From positions 1-41,183 of the forward strand of contig NZ_JADDRL010000085.1 of NCBI RefSeq assembly GCF_021538895.1: a stretch of 41,183 bases of DNA, in the 5' to 3' direction. The translations under genes and the position numbers were made by a program. Shown here in pieces: positions 1 to 8,040 of the stretch (position 1 is the stretch's first letter; the number at the start of each line of letters is the position of its first letter). The stretch comes from Streptomyces olivochromogenes. Lineage in GTDB: Bacteria > Actinomycetota > Actinomycetes > Streptomycetales > Streptomycetaceae. Below the pieces are notes generated by a model. It ran no database searches and had not been told where the DNA came from. It worked only from the letters and a program-made list of their open reading frames with translations.

Positions 1-42
1 ATCCTGGACGACATCTCGGCCCTCTCGGGCAACGGCGCCTGA
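1..42 (+). CDS. C-terminal end of an unidentified protein (partial)
   Basis: The window opens inside an open frame that reads ILDDISALSGNGA and stops with TGA at 40-42. Only 13 residues are present, too few to assign a family. Its reality is supported by the strong bidirectional hairpin that follows at 61-92 and by the convergent gene beyond it. Confidence 0.6.
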   Translation: MLDDISALSGNGA

Positions 43-60
43 GTCAGAGCCCACTCGCCA

Positions 61-92
61 CGGCGGGTCACCGGTCCTCCGGTGGCCCGCCG
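61..92. terminator. bidirectional hairpin terminator
   Basis: Two 14-base arms (61-74 and 79-92) pair with a single G-T wobble around a TCCT loop. The hairpin lies between two convergent stop codons (40-42 and 101-103), so it probably ends transcription from both sides. There is no U tract, which is usual for Streptomyces terminators. Confidence 0.75.
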
Positions 93-100
93 TTCGCGTG

Positions 101-2020
101 TCACTTGCGGTACAGCGCCTCGATCTCCCGCGCGTAGGCCGCGGTGACCGCGTGCCGCTTGACCTTCAGGGACGGCGTCAGCAGTCCGTTGTCCTCGGTG
201 AACGCGCCCTCGACGAGGGTGAAGGCGCGGATCGACTCGGCGCGCGAGACGGCCTCGTTGGCGTAGTCGACGGCCTTTTGCACCTCGGCTCGCAGCCGCG
301 GGTCCCCCACGAGTTCCGACAGCGGGGTGTCGGTGGGCAGCTTGCGCACCGACAGCCAGTGGGCGACCGCCTCGGGGTCGAGGGTGACGAGGGCGCCGAT
401 GAAGGGGCGGTTGTCGCCGACGACGACGCACTGGCCGACCGGCGGGCGGCTGCGCAGCCGGTCCTCCAGGACGGCCGGGGAGACGTTCTTGCCGCCGGTG
501 GTGACGAGGATGTCCTTCTTGCGGCCGGTGATGGTCAGATAGCCGTCGTCGTCGAGGGAGCCGAGGTCGCCGGTGGCGAACCAGTCGTCCCTGAGGACCG
601 CGTCCGTGGCCGCCGGGTTGTTCCAGTACGCGCCGAAGACCAGCCCGCCCTTGATCAGTACCTCGCCGTCGTCGGCGATGCGGACGGCCGCGCCGGGCAC
701 CGGCTGGCCGACCGTGCCGGGGCGGGGTTTCAGCGGGGGCACGATGGTGGCGGCGGCGGTGGTCTCGGTGAGGCCGTAGCCCTCGTAGACGATGATTCCG
801 GCCGCGTAGAAGAACAGGTTGAGGTTGCGGTCGAGCGGGGAGCCGCCGCTGATGGCGTACCGCATGCGGCCGCCGAGTTCCGTGCGCACACGGCGGTAGA
901 CCAGCAGGTCGTACAGTGCCCAGGCGGCGTAGAGACCCGGCCCCGGGCCCTTGCCGGTGCCCAGGAACTTGTTCAGGTAAGCCTCGCCGAAGCGCACGGC
1001 GATCCGGTCGGCGCGGTCGAAGGAGGCGCCGCGGCCGATCTTCTCGGCGGTGGCGCGTCCGGTGTCGTGGATCCGCTCGAAGAGGTAGGGCACGCCGACC
1101 AGGAAGGTGGGCCGGAACTCCTTGAGCGCCGGGCGGAGTTCGTCGGGTTTGACGCTGGGGAAGTGGCCGATCTCGATGCGTGCCATCAGGCAGGCGATCT
1201 GCAGGGTGCGGCCCATGATGTGGGCGAGCGGCAGGAAGAGCAGGGTCGAGGCGGTCTGGCCGGTGACCGCCTGGAAGACCGGGTGCAGCAGCTCGATCGT
1301 GTTGGCGGCCTCGGCGTGCAGGTTGGCGTGGGTGAGGACGCAGCCCTTGGGCCGTCCGGTGGTGCCGGAGGTGTAGCAGAGGGTGGCGACGGTGTCGGGG
1401 GTCAGGGCGGTCCGGCGCTTGCGGACCTCCTCGTCGGGAAGGTCCCGGCCGAGCGTGGTGAGGTCCTCGACGGCACCGGCGTCGAGGGTCCACACCCGCG
1501 GGGGTTCGGCGTGGCGGGCGGTGCCGGCGACGACGGTGGCGGTGTTGGCCTCGGTCTCGGTGACGACGTACCGGGCACCGGAGTCGCGGACGATCCACTC
1601 CACCTGCTCGGCGGAGGAGGTGGCGTAGATCGGGACGCTCTGGCCGCCGGCCGCCCAGATCGCGAAGTCCAGTACGGTCCACTCGTAGCGGGTACGGGAC
1701 ATGACGGCGACCCGGCCGCCCGGTTCCAGGCCCGCCGCGAGGAGGCCCTTGGCGGTGTCCATGACGTCCCGGGCGAAGGCGGCGGCCGTGACCGGGCGCC
1801 AGCCGCCGTCCGTCCGGCGCCGCAGGACCACGGCGTCCGGTTCCTCGGCCGCGTTGATGAACGGCAGGTCGGCCGTCGACCCGGTGGTCCGGTCCGGTGC
1901 GAGGGCCGGAGTGCGGGCCTCGCGTACGACGCCGTGCTCGTCCCTGACGATCTCCACCCTGGTGCGGGCCGCCAGGTCGGCGCGCTGCCCGGCCCGCTTC
2001 AGATCCTTGCGTACGCCCAT
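101..2020 (-). CDS. long-chain fatty-acid--CoA ligase (FadD15-like AMP-binding enzyme)
   Basis: A 639-residue member of the ANL adenylating superfamily. It would activate a long-chain fatty acid to acyl-AMP and then acyl-CoA in the cytoplasm or at the membrane face. The P-loop YTSGTTGRPKG is at about residues 216-226. The C-terminal hinge and A10-type region (ATGDLGSLDDDGYLTITGRKKD, then TGGKNVSP) follow the family order, and the length fits the FadD15/FACL group. The frame also has a GTG one codon upstream (2023), but ATG at 2020 lies 5 bases from GGGAG and is preferred. The gene is alone and converges on the gene at the window start. A palindrome at 2081-2096 upstream may be a regulator site. 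The acyl-chain specificity cannot be read from the sequence. Confidence 0.9.
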   Translation of the reverse strand: MGVRKDLKRAGQRADLAARTRVEIVRDEHGVVREARTPALAPDRTTGSTADLPFINAAEEPDAVVLRRRTDGGWRPVTAAAFARDVMDTAKGLLAAGLEPGGRVAVMSRTRYEWTVLDFAIWAAGGQSVPIYATSSAEQVEWIVRDSGARYVVTETEANTATVVAGTARHAEPPRVWTLDAGAVEDLTTLGRDLPDEEVRKRRTALTPDTVATLCYTSGTTGRPKGCVLTHANLHAEAANTIELLHPVFQAVTGQTASTLLFLPLAHIMGRTLQIACLMARIEIGHFPSVKPDELRPALKEFRPTFLVGVPYLFERIHDTGRATAEKIGRGASFDRADRIAVRFGEAYLNKFLGTGKGPGPGLYAAWALYDLLVYRRVRTELGGRMRYAISGGSPLDRNLNLFFYAAGIIVYEGYGLTETTAAATIVPPLKPRPGTVGQPVPGAAVRIADDGEVLIKGGLVFGAYWNNPAATDAVLRDDWFATGDLGSLDDDGYLTITGRKKDILVTTGGKNVSPAVLEDRLRSRPPVGQCVVVGDNRPFIGALVTLDPEAVAHWLSVRKLPTDTPLSELVGDPRLRAEVQKAVDYANEAVSRAESIRAFTLVEGAFTEDNGLLTPSLKVKRHAVTAAYAREIEALYRK

Positions 2021-2080
2021 CACGGCTCCCGGTCGCGACTGGTGCTGACGTGCTGCCGAACGTACTTACCGGATCGTCAA

Positions 2081-2096
2081 CTTACTCGTGCGTAAG
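2081..2096. promoter_or_regulatory. palindrome upstream of the acyl-CoA ligase, candidate operator
   Basis: CTTAC and GTAAG arms flank a 6-base centre about 60 bases upstream of the ligase start. A further ACTTAC lies at 2064-2069, so the same half-site occurs twice in direct orientation and once inverted. The size suits a TetR-type regulator, but no such regulator lies beside it. This is inference from symmetry only. Confidence 0.35.
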
Positions 2097-2134
2097 GGAG
2101 GGTCAAGGGAAACGACACCACCGGTTCGCGCGTG

Positions 2135-3673
2135 CTACCCGCGGCCGCGGTCCGCCTCCTCGATCGCCTGGGCGAGTTCGCCCACCGCCCTGTCCTCGGT
2201 GCTGCGTGCCAAGTCGATGGCGTGCCGGTGGAGTTCGCCCGGTCCGGGGTCGCCGGGCAGCGCGCTCCAGCGCTCGTCGCCCTGGCGCAGGGCGTCGGCG
2301 AAGTAGGCGGCGACCGCGGTCACCTGGAAGCGTGGGCTCGCGCTCCAGACGGAGTCGGCCAGCGAGCCGGTCTCCAGGGCGCCGGTCTCCTCGTGCGGGT
2401 CGCGGGTCTCGGGGTCGAGCCAGCGCACGGTGGCCGTGGCGAGGTGGCCGTCGGTGCCGGGCTTGGTGCGCACGGCGTACAGGGCGGTGACGGTGTGGCC
2501 GGGGCCGACCTCGCCGCCGTCGACGTGGTCGTTGCGGAAGTCGTCGTCGGCGACCCGGCGGTCGTCGTAGCCGACGAGGCGGAAGTCGGCGATCGTGTGC
2601 GGGTCGAAGGCGACCTGGGCCTTGGCGTCGCGGGCGGTGAGCTCGATGTTCTGCGGGAGCTGGGTGCAGAAGACCTTGCGGGCGCTCTCGTCGTCGGACA
2701 CGTACGCCGTGTGCCCGTCGCCCTTGTCGGCGAGGCGTTCCATCAGCGCGTCGCCGTAGTCGCTGCCGACGCCGACGCCGAAGAGGGTGATGCCGTGTTC
2801 GCGGCGGTCCGTGGCGATGCGCTCCAGGATCGAGTCCGGGTCGGTGTCCCCGTCGTTGGCGAGCGCGTCGGAGACCAGGACGACCCGGTTGGTCGCGCCC
2901 TTGCGCAGGCCCTCGACGGCGGTGGCGTAGCCGGTCTCGACGCCCGCGCCGAGGTTGGTGGAGGCCTGTGCCTCCAGGCCGCCGATCGCGTCGTGGATCT
3001 CCCCGCGGTGGCCGCCGAGCCGGGTCATCGGCAGGACCGTCTCGGCCTCCTCGCTGAAGGTGACGATGGCAACCGAGTCGTCGTCGCGCAGCTGGTCCGT
3101 CATGGTGTCGAGGCCCTGCTTGGCGAGGTCCAGGCGGCCCGGCTCGTCCATGGAGCCGGAGACGTCGATGACGAACGTGAGGGCGGCGGGCGGCCGTTCG
3201 CCGGTCCGCTGGGCCGTCCGGGTGGCGAGGCCGACCCGGACCAGGGACCAGTTCGGCTCGCTGGTGCGGGCGCCGTCGACGGTGACGGAGAAGCCGTTGC
3301 CGTCCGGGCGGCGGTAGTCCTGGCGGAAGCTGTTGACGAACTCCTCGGGACGGATCGTCGACGGGTCGGGCCGCCTGCCGTCGGCGAGCGTGCGGCGGGC
3401 GTAGCCGTAGGAGGCGGTGTCGACGTCGAGGGCGAAGGTGGAGAGGTGGTCGGTGACGGGCGCGTCGCTCTCGACGCCCTGCCCGAACCGGTTCTCCGCC
3501 GAGCCCTGCTTCTCGGCCGGGCCGGGGGCCGGATACCCCGTGTGGTTCGGCCCGTCGGCAGAGCTCTTCTCACTACTGCCGCCCCCGCCGGCGCAGGCCG
3601 TGAGCAGCAGTCCGCCCACCGCCGCGAGCGCGACCAGCGCACTCCGTGTCCGCCGTGCTCGGTACCACTCCAT
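2135..3673 (-). CDS. VWA-domain lipoprotein, YfbK-like
   Basis: A 512-residue surface lipoprotein. The open frame extends about 100 codons further upstream, but ATG at 3673 gives a proper signal peptide (MEWYRARRTR basic head, hydrophobic stretch) with lipobox LTAC and lipidated Cys27. Residues about 75-135 (TFALDVDTASYGYARR...IRPEEFVNSF) match the conserved N-terminal segment of YfbK-type proteins. The VWA domain begins near 165 with a complete MIDAS motif DVSGSM (Asp170, Ser172, Ser174). The C-terminal part resembles the family's DUF3520 region. The function in Streptomyces is unknown; VWA domains usually bind protein partners through a metal ion. GGGGG lies 8-12 bases upstream of the chosen start. 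Confidence 0.85.
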   Translation of the reverse strand: MEWYRARRTRSALVALAAVGGLLLTACAGGGGSSEKSSADGPNHTGYPAPGPAEKQGSAENRFGQGVESDAPVTDHLSTFALDVDTASYGYARRTLADGRRPDPSTIRPEEFVNSFRQDYRRPDGNGFSVTVDGARTSEPNWSLVRVGLATRTAQRTGERPPAALTFVIDVSGSMDEPGRLDLAKQGLDTMTDQLRDDDSVAIVTFSEEAETVLPMTRLGGHRGEIHDAIGGLEAQASTNLGAGVETGYATAVEGLRKGATNRVVLVSDALANDGDTDPDSILERIATDRREHGITLFGVGVGSDYGDALMERLADKGDGHTAYVSDDESARKVFCTQLPQNIELTARDAKAQVAFDPHTIADFRLVGYDDRRVADDDFRNDHVDGGEVGPGHTVTALYAVRTKPGTDGHLATATVRWLDPETRDPHEETGALETGSLADSVWSASPRFQVTAVAAYFADALRQGDERWSALPGDPGPGELHRHAIDLARSTEDRAVGELAQAIEEADRGRG

Positions 3674-3822
3674 CGCAGCTGCCCCCTGTGGGTCGACGTC
3701 GACTTCTGTGACTGTGACGTCGCGAGGGGCCGGATCGTGCGGCACGGGGCGTTGCGGATGCGTCTCGAAGCGGCCACGGACAGGGCCCGTCGAGACCGGT
3801 GGGTGATCCTCCGGTGACCTAG

Positions 3823-3980
3823 GGCCTCTCGTTTGGATCAGGCCGGGCTCGCGGGCCCTGGCACCGCGCCTCGCCGCGTTGTCGTCGGTTGCCATGGCTC
3901 CGCCATGACGCCCTCCTCCGCCTTGCGATGCACGGCACCAGACCCCGCTCCCTGATCCGGCCTGATCCAAACGAAAGACC
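3823..3980. mobile_element. MITE-like palindromic element flanked by CTAG
   Basis: Terminal inverted repeats of about 24 bases (3823-3846 and 3957-3980) share the core TCGTTTGGATCAGGCCGG with two mismatches near the outer end. They enclose about 110 bases without a convincing gene. Both ends are bordered by CTAG (3819-3822 and 3981-3984), consistent with a 4-base target duplication. Transposases of the IS5/IS112 type are known to target CTAG, so this is probably a non-autonomous derivative, but that link is inference. The right CTAG supplies the TAG stop codon of the ABC permease. Confidence 0.65.
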
Positions 3981-4844
3981 CTAGGAGACGATGTCCTTGC
4001 GGGCGAAACCCCGGAAGGCCAGGGCGAACAGCACGAGTGCGTACGTTATGGAGAGCGCGGTGCCCTGGATCATCCCGGACCACTCGGGGTGCGCCTGGAC
4101 GGCGTCGGCCCAGGCGAACTGCCAGTGCGCGGGCAGGAAGTCGCGCCAGTGGCCGAGGGCGGTGACGGCGTCCAGGACGTTGCCGACGATGGTCAGGCCG
4201 ACCGCGCCGCCTACCGCGCCGAGCGGGGCGTCGGTCTTCGTGGACAGCCAGAACGCCAGCCCGGCGGTGACCAGTTGGGCCACGAAGACGTACGCCACGA
4301 CCGCCACCAGGCGCTGCGCGGCGGTGCCCGGGTCGAGCGCGCCGCCGGTGGGGATCTCCAGCGGGCCCCAGCCGTAGGCGGCGGTGCCGACGGCGAGCGC
4401 GACCAGCGGCAGCAGCACCATGGCGGCGAGGCTGAGTCCGAGTCCCACGACGAGCTTGGACCACAGCAGCCGGGCCCGGGGCACGGGCGCGGCGAGCAGA
4501 TAGCGCAGGGAGGACCAGGAGGCCTCCGAGGCCACCGTGTCCCCGCAGAAGAGGGCGACCGGGATGACGAGCAGGAAGCCCGCGGAGACGAACAGGTTCA
4601 CCGCGGCGAAGTTGGCGCCGGACGCGGTGGCCGTGTCCAGCAGCGTCACCTGGTTGTTGCGGGCACCCGGCTCGCCGCCGATGGCGAAGGCGACGAGCAG
4701 CACGAACGGCAGGGCGGCGAGGATCCCGCCCATGATCAGGGTGCGGCGCCGCTTCAGTTGCCGGACCAGCTCCACCCGCAGCGGCAGCGTGCGCCCCGCC
4801 CGGTAGCCGGAGGCCACCTCGACCGGCTCGGCGAGCGTGCTCAT
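3981..4844 (-). CDS. ABC-2 type transporter permease
   Basis: A 287-residue membrane protein with about six hydrophobic segments after a basic cytoplasmic head (LVRQLKRRRTLIMG). The layout matches ABC-2 permeases that pair with a DrrA-like ATPase, and the internal SLRYLLAAPVPRARLLWSKLVVG segment is typical of this group. The start ATG overlaps the stop of the upstream hydrolase/ATPase fusion by 4 bases (ATGA), so the two are translationally coupled and very likely form one transporter. The stop codon is the TAG within the CTAG border of the MITE-like element. The substrate is unknown. Confidence 0.9.
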   Translation of the reverse strand: MSTLAEPVEVASGYRAGRTLPLRVELVRQLKRRRTLIMGGILAALPFVLLVAFAIGGEPGARNNQVTLLDTATASGANFAAVNLFVSAGFLLVIPVALFCGDTVASEASWSSLRYLLAAPVPRARLLWSKLVVGLGLSLAAMVLLPLVALAVGTAAYGWGPLEIPTGGALDPGTAAQRLVAVVAYVFVAQLVTAGLAFWLSTKTDAPLGAVGGAVGLTIVGNVLDAVTALGHWRDFLPAHWQFAWADAVQAHPEWSGMIQGTALSITYALVLFALAFRGFARKDIVS

Positions 4845-7492
4845 GACGTACCTCCGATGAGGGTGAGGAAGGCGTCTTCGAGGCGGCGGTGCGGGCCCAC
4901 CGACTCGACGGGCACGTCGAGCCGGACGAGTTCGGCCACCAGACGCGATGCGCTGCCGCCGGGTTCGAGCCGGACGAGCAGCCCGTCCTCGGTACGGACG
5001 GCCGAGGCGACCCCCGGCAGCGCGCCCACCTTCTCGACGACCGGCTCCTCCGGCGCGACGGCGGTGCCGACCAGCAGTGTGTCCCCGGAGCCGACTATCT
5101 CCCCCACCGGGCCGGCCTGGATCAGCCGGCCCCGGTCCATCACGACGAGGTGCGTGCAGGACTGTTCGACCTCCGCGAGCAGATGGCTGGAGACGATCAC
5201 CGTGCGGCCGGCGGCCGCGTAGCGGATCATCACCTCGCGCATCTCGCGGATCTGGGGCGGGTCGAGGCCGTTGGTGGGCTCGTCGAGGATGAGGAGGTCG
5301 GGCAGGCCGAGCATGGCCTGGGCGATGGCCAGGCGCTGGCGCATGCCCTGGGAGTAGGTGCGTACCGCGCGGGCGAGCGCGTCGCCGAGGCCGGCGATCT
5401 CCAACGCCTCGTCGAGATGCGCGTCCTCGGCCGGGCGGCCGGTCGCCCGCCAGTACAGCTCCAGGTTCTCGCGGCCGGACAGGTGCGGCAGGAACCCGGC
5501 GCCCTCCACGAAGGCGCCGACCCGGGACAGCACCGGCGCGCCGGGCCGGATCGCGTGGCCGAAGACGCGGATCTCGCCGCCGTCCGGTTTGATCAGGCCC
5601 ATCAGCATGCGCAGGGTCGTCGTCTTGCCCGCGCCGTTGGGCCCGAGCAGGCCCAGCACCTGGCCCTTCTCCACGCGGAAGGACAGCTCAAGCACCGCGT
5701 ACCGGTCCGCCGACTTCGCGTACCGCTTGCTCAGGTCCGTGATCTGCAGGGGGACCTCGGCCAGTGCGGGGTCGGGCGCGGGGCCCGCCGTGCGGCGGCG
5801 GCCGGTCAGCAGCAGGGCGAGCGCGACCGCGGCGCCGGCCGCGGGCAGCCACCACACCCAGGACGGCAGCGCGGCGGCCGCGGTCGTCACGCCGGGGGCC
5901 GTGGGCACGCTCAGGTCTCCCTTCAGGGAGACGGTGTACGTCGCCGGGGCGGCCGGGGAGGCGTAGCCGAGGTCCGTGGAGGCGAGGACCAGGCGCAGCC
6001 GGTGGCCCTTCTGCATCTCGTGGTCGATCGCCGGGAGGGTGACCGTGACGTCCTTGCCGGACTTGGCGCCCTCGATGCGCAGGGGTGCGACGAGCTGGGA
6101 GGGCAGCACCTGCCGGGTGCCGCCGGGCCCGACGTCGTACACCTTCCCGAAGAGCACGGCGTCGTCGCCGGTCGAGGTCACGTGGACGGTGGCCGTCGGC
6201 GATCCGGTGATCCTGAGGTCGGCGCGCAGCGGCGCCGAGTCGAACCGGGCGTACTGGCCGGGGAAGTCGAGGGAGACCCCGATGCCGAGCGCGGACAGCT
6301 GGGCGAGGCCGCCGGTGCCGCCGAGGCCGGGCAGGGCGGAGACTCCGGGCGGGCTGGCGCCGGCCGGGTTGGCGACGCGCTGCTCGCCGCCGGTCAGCGC
6401 GACGGCCCGCCTCCGGCTCGACAGGCCGGGGTAGGTGTCGGCGCTCGCGCCCCGCAGCCGGGCGGCGCCGTCGGTGGAGTCGATGCCGCCGGTGCGGGTG
6501 ATCCGGAAGGCCGGCCCGGTGCCGGTGCTCGTGTCGCCCTTCAGATAGCGGTCGAACCAGTGCGTCACGCGCGTCTGGACGCGCCCGGTCTCCAGGTCGC
6601 CGCCGTCGTGCCCGCCGGCGAGCCAGTCGACGTCCACCGGGGCGCCGCCCGCGCGGATCGCCTGTGCGGCGGCGTCGGACTGGGCGAGGGTGAACAGGGA
6701 GTCGGTCTGGCCCTGGATCAGCAGGGTGGGCACCTTGATGCGGTCGGCGACGGCGGACGGCGAGCGCTGCTCCAGCAGGGTGCGGGCGGCCGCGTCCGGG
6801 GTGCCCGACTCGGCGACCCGGTCGTACATCCGGCACAGCGCGGTCTCGAACTTGTCGCAGCCGCCGCCGGTGTTGAAGAAGATCCCGGCCCAGAGCTTCT
6901 TGAAGACGCCGTTGGGGAACAGGGCGTCGGCGAGGTTCCAGTACGTGATGGCCGGGGCGATGGCGTCCACCCGGTGGTCGTACCCGGCGGCGAGCAGCGA
7001 GATCGCGCCGCCGTACGAGGCGCCGGCCACGCCGAGGCGGGGGTCGCCCGGCTTGTCGAGCCGCACCTGGGGCTGCCGGGCGAGCCAGTCGATGAGCCGG
7101 GAGACGTCGGCGACTTCGTACCGCGGGTCGTTCAGCCCGATCTTCCCGGTCGACCGGCCGAAGCCGCGGGCGGACCAGGTCAGCACCGCGTACCCGTCCC
7201 GGGCGAGGTCCTCGGCCTGTTCCCGTACGTCGTTCTTGCTGCCGCCGAAGCCGTGCGCCAGCAGGACGGCGGGGCGGCGGCCGGCGGCGGTCGAGGTGAA
7301 GTACGAGGTGTCGATGCGCACCCCGTCGGGCATCGTCATGACCCGGTCGGCCCGGCGTACCCCGGGGGCGTCGTCGGAGGCGACGGCCGTCCAGGTACCG
7401 GCTCCGGCGAGCACGACGACGGCGGCCGCGGCGGCCAGCAGCCTCCGCGGCGCACGCAGCAGCCCCCGGAATCCGGGCACTCGAAGATCCAT
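4841..7492 (-). CDS. fusion of an S15/CocE-type alpha/beta hydrolase with an ABC transporter ATPase
   Basis: An 883-residue protein with two complete parts. It starts with a basic head and a signal-anchor helix (residues about 15-35). An X-Pro dipeptidyl-peptidase/CocE-like hydrolase follows, with nucleophile Ser159 in GASYGG, Asp264 in QGQTDSLF and His295 in GGHDGG, then a beta-rich C-terminal domain to about 530. A second hydrophobic helix spans about 552-573. The rest is a DrrA-like ATPase with Walker A GPNGAGKT (617-624), signature SQGMRQ (714-719), Walker B LLILDEPT (733-740) and switch His770. Two membrane helices would place the hydrolase outside and the ATPase inside. The permease gene follows with a 4-base overlap. 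The Shine-Dalgarno sequence is weak (GAGG very close to ATG). It may be a transporter with a built-in extracytoplasmic esterase or peptidase, but the substrate is unknown. Confidence 0.85.
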   Translation of the reverse strand: MDLRVPGFRGLLRAPRRLLAAAAAVVVLAGAGTWTAVASDDAPGVRRADRVMTMPDGVRIDTSYFTSTAAGRRPAVLLAHGFGGSKNDVREQAEDLARDGYAVLTWSARGFGRSTGKIGLNDPRYEVADVSRLIDWLARQPQVRLDKPGDPRLGVAGASYGGAISLLAAGYDHRVDAIAPAITYWNLADALFPNGVFKKLWAGIFFNTGGGCDKFETALCRMYDRVAESGTPDAAARTLLEQRSPSAVADRIKVPTLLIQGQTDSLFTLAQSDAAAQAIRAGGAPVDVDWLAGGHDGGDLETGRVQTRVTHWFDRYLKGDTSTGTGPAFRITRTGGIDSTDGAARLRGASADTYPGLSSRRRAVALTGGEQRVANPAGASPPGVSALPGLGGTGGLAQLSALGIGVSLDFPGQYARFDSAPLRADLRITGSPTATVHVTSTGDDAVLFGKVYDVGPGGTRQVLPSQLVAPLRIEGAKSGKDVTVTLPAIDHEMQKGHRLRLVLASTDLGYASPAAPATYTVSLKGDLSVPTAPGVTTAAAALPSWVWWLPAAGAAVALALLLTGRRRTAGPAPDPALAEVPLQITDLSKRYAKSADRYAVLELSFRVEKGQVLGLLGPNGAGKTTTLRMLMGLIKPDGGEIRVFGHAIRPGAPVLSRVGAFVEGAGFLPHLSGRENLELYWRATGRPAEDAHLDEALEIAGLGDALARAVRTYSQGMRQRLAIAQAMLGLPDLLILDEPTNGLDPPQIREMREVMIRYAAAGRTVIVSSHLLAEVEQSCTHLVVMDRGRLIQAGPVGEIVGSGDTLLVGTAVAPEEPVVEKVGALPGVASAVRTEDGLLVRLEPGGSASRLVAELVRLDVPVESVGPHRRLEDAFLTLIGGTS

Positions 7493-7607
7493 GCCTCAAC
7501 GGTACGGGCCGCCACCGACATCGGCTCCAGCCGCCGGGCTGAACCCCCGCCCCTCCCCGAGGAGTAGAGGCCGGCTCCCGCATACCGCGAACGTGGTACG
7601 AAGGCAC

Positions 7608-8033
7608 ATGACAAGCTTCGCGATTCGTCGTGCGGGTTCCGTCGCCGAAGTCGCCGCTGCCGAGCACCTGTTCGACCAGCCGGTCCGCACCGAATGGGCC
7701 GCGCGCTTCCTGACGGCGGGCGGTCACCATCTCTTCCTGGCCTACCCGGACGGCGAGCAGGCCCCCGTCGGCTTCGTCAGCGGCGTCGAGACCGTCCACC
7801 CCGACAAGGGCACCGAGATGCTCCTGTACGAGCTCGCGGTCGCGGAGCCGTACCGGCGCCGGGGCATCGGGCGGGCGCTGGTCGGGCGGCTCGCGGCGCT
7901 GGGCCGGGAGCTGGGGTGCTACGGGATGTGGGTCCTGATCGACGCCGGGAACGACGTCGCCCTTGCCACCTACCGCAGTGCGGGTGGCAAGGACGACGGG
8001 ACGTGCTCGGTGGTGACGTGGGACTTCGTCTGA
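7608..8033 (+). CDS. GNAT family N-acetyltransferase
   Basis: A 141-residue single-domain acetyltransferase. The acetyl-CoA loop is visible as YRRRGIGRALVGRL (motif A, Arg/Gln-x-x-Gly-x-Gly/Ala type) after the beta-4 strand LLYELAVAEP. The overall layout resembles the AAC(3)-I branch of GNAT enzymes, but sequence alone does not show that it acts on aminoglycosides. The open frame runs far upstream into the shadow of the hydrolase gene. ATG at 7608 with GAAGG just before it is the natural start. It is divergent from the hydrolase fusion and convergent with the APC permease, with 7 bases between stops and no separate terminator. Confidence 0.8.
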   Translation: MTSFAIRRAGSVAEVAAAEHLFDQPVRTEWAARFLTAGGHHLFLAYPDGEQAPVGFVSGVETVHPDKGTEMLLYELAVAEPYRRRGIGRALVGRLAALGRELGCYGMWVLIDAGNDVALATYRSAGGKDDGTCSVVTWDFV

Positions 8034-8040
8034 GGGCCGG

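Noticed and set aside
98..2095. 665-codon open frame on the plus strand
   Set aside because: It is the antisense shadow of the acyl-CoA ligase; the protein is low in hydrophobic structure and rich in Gly/Ala/Arg/Asp, and no family motif is present.
4889..7567. 892-codon open frame on the plus strand
   Set aside because: It lies opposite the hydrolase/ATPase fusion, which has full motifs. The plus-strand product has only GC-bias composition.
6690..7607. possible N-terminal extension of the GNAT protein by 306 residues
   Set aside because: The extension overlaps the well-supported hydrolase gene and has no domain. ATG at 7608 gives a standard-length GNAT enzyme with a ribosome site.
7608..8033. 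calling the GNAT enzyme an aminoglycoside resistance gene
   Set aside because: The likeness to AAC(3)-I is only in overall layout; GNAT enzymes have very varied substrates and no drug-binding residues could be confirmed.
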